A DNA stretch of 20,188 nt from JAZDIU01 sp043804635 (GTDB lineage Bacteria > Chloroflexota > Dehalococcoidia > Dehalococcoidales > UBA2162): NCBI GenBank assembly GCA_043804635.1, contig JAZDIU010000028.1, forward strand, positions 1 to 20,188, in the 5' to 3' direction. Of this stretch, positions 19,298 through 20,188 are shown one piece after another. The first letter of the stretch is position 1. Every line of letters begins with the position of its first letter. The notes under the pieces were generated by a model that saw only the letters and a program-made list of their open reading frames with translations, was not told the origin of the DNA and ran no database searches. The position numbers and the translations under genes are program-made.

Positions 19298-20188
19298 CTA
19301 CGCTTCCTCGGCGTTTCCGAGCGTCCTCGGTATCAGTTCTGAAAGAGCGGGATGAATATGCATTCCAGCTTCTATGTCATCGATACCCCTGCCGGATGTC
19401 ATCGCGTTGATGACCTCTTGAATCAGGATAGGTGCATAGGGACCGATAATATGAAAACCCAGTATTTTGCCGTCATTTGCCGCCAGGATAGCTTTGGCGA
19501 AACCATTTTTCTCCATCATTGCCTCGCCTTGGGCAACGTCCCAATAATTAGCTCTGGCTACTAAAATCTTCTGCGTCTTCCGGGCGTTTTCCTCAGTTAG
19601 ACCTACCGAGGCAATCTGTGGATGAGAATAGACCGCGTGCGGTGCGGCACTGTATTCCATCTTCATCTTGCCGCCGTGAATGCCGTTATTTGCCGCAATT
19701 ACAGATTCCCTATTGGCGACGTGCGTAAACATCTGCTGACCGTTGGCATCGCCTACTGCCCAGATATTTTTCTGGTTGGTCTCAAGCTGTTCGTTTACCT
19801 TGATAAAGCCTCTCTTATCGAGTTCTAATCCCGCTTTCTCCACTTTAAGCAAATCGGAATTAGACCTCCTGCCCACGGCAACCAGAATCTGCTGAGCGGT
19901 GAATTCTTTTTTCCCACCACCTTTTGAATCTTTAGTGATAACGGTAACACCCTGCCCGTTTTTCTTCACCTCTTCGACCTGAACGCCGGTGTAAACACCC
20001 ATACGCCGGCTTAACTCTTGTTTCAATAAACTGGCTAGTTCCGGTTCCTCGGACAGGACGAGCCGGTCGGCCATTTCCAATATAGTTACTTTAGTGCCCA
20101 TAGCCGCAAAAAAGTGCCCGTATTCGACGGCGATATAGCCGCCGCCGATAATCATAAGGCTATCCGGGCGCTCTTTTAGCGCCAGCAA
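19298..20188 (-). CDS. FAD-dependent pyridine nucleotide-disulfide oxidoreductase (dihydrolipoyl dehydrogenase-like), partial
   Basis: The frame is open at the window edge, so the N-terminal FAD-binding part and the redox CxxxxC are not visible. What remains is the NAD(P)H domain with GGGYIAVE (about 15-22 of the visible part) and the second FAD motif NIWAVGDANG (about 140-149). The dimerisation domain follows, with YSHPQIASVGLTEE and ending MHIHPALSELIPRTL. The HPALSE segment supplies the His-Glu pair typical of dihydrolipoyl dehydrogenase, mercuric reductase and related enzymes. There is no C-terminal Cys-Cys, so mercuric reductase is unlikely unless the missing part says otherwise. It is probably cotranscribed with the UDG-like gene downstream. 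No 2-oxoacid dehydrogenase genes are nearby, so the partner is unknown. Confidence 0.9.
   Translation of the reverse strand: MLALKERPDSLMIIGGGYIAVEYGHFFAAMGTKVTILEMADRLVLSEEPELASLLKQELSRRMGVYTGVQVEEVKKNGQGVTVITKDSKGGGKKEFTAQQILVAVGRRSNSDLLKVEKAGLELDKRGFIKVNEQLETNQKNIWAVGDANGQQMFTHVANRESVIAANNGIHGGKMKMEYSAAPHAVYSHPQIASVGLTEENARKTQKILVARANYWDVAQGEAMMEKNGFAKAILAANDGKILGFHIIGPYAPILIQEVINAMTSGRGIDDIEAGMHIHPALSELIPRTLGNAEEA

Noticed and set aside
19298..20188. Mercuric reductase
   Set aside because: The C-terminal Cys-Cys pair is absent; the HPALSE ending fits dihydrolipoyl dehydrogenase-like enzymes in general.

Overview
The window is about 20 kb of a bacterial chromosome of moderate GC content. 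It has short intergenic spaces, several lipoprotein genes, ABC and MFS transporters, and many small dispersed repeats. Gene content and style suggest an anaerobic Chloroflexota bacterium, most likely Dehalococcoidia. The clues are a likely selenoprotein of the C-GCAxxG-C-C redox family, a secreted Hint protein, a lipoprotein serpin, and Ku/LigD end joining. This placement is inference, because no rRNA or other marker gene is present.

Layout. 1-1775 (minus): a partial PD-(D/E)XK nuclease-like gene, then a two-gene unit of a D-2-hydroxyacid dehydrogenase and a small conserved protein. 1790-2190: a nest of repeats ending in a terminator. 2225-3091 (minus): a secreted protein with two Ig-like repeats. 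3105-4111: mostly non-coding, with a probable 47-codon gene, a 196-bp element with long imperfect terminal inverted repeats, and a strong promoter carrying a GAAC-N4-GTTC palindrome. 4112-5882: a DUF72 protein and Ku, convergent across a palindromic repeat. 6046-8405: a VOC protein, an unknown helical protein and a DHA2 exporter. 8579-12559: a four-gene osmoprotectant ABC importer in the order of E. coli yehZYXW. 12637-15482: two lipoproteins (one a serpin) and a Hint-domain protein. 15493-15996 (minus): the probable selenoprotein. 16117-18841: LigD in two pieces. 18854-20188 (minus): a short uracil-DNA glycosylase-like protein and a flavin disulfide reductase cut by the window edge.

Two observations stand out. 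First, the C-GCAxxG-C-C gene has an in-frame TGA at codon 26, exactly where the family has its first conserved cysteine. A SECIS-like hairpin follows it, and a good promoter and Shine-Dalgarno lie upstream; a conventional reading starts too late and loses the active site. Second, the LigD phosphoesterase-ligase reading frame stops just before its last OB-fold segment, including ligase motif VI. That missing segment is present one frame over and runs without a stop into the polymerase reading frame. The locus is therefore a PE-LIG-POL ligD divided by a one-base shift at CCG-TGA-C, which could be recoding, a recent mutation or an assembly error.

Ku, LigD and a UDG-like protein give the region a DNA-repair theme, although they are not in one operon. 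The osmoprotectant importer, exporter and secreted lipoproteins suggest a cell facing osmotic and proteolytic stress.
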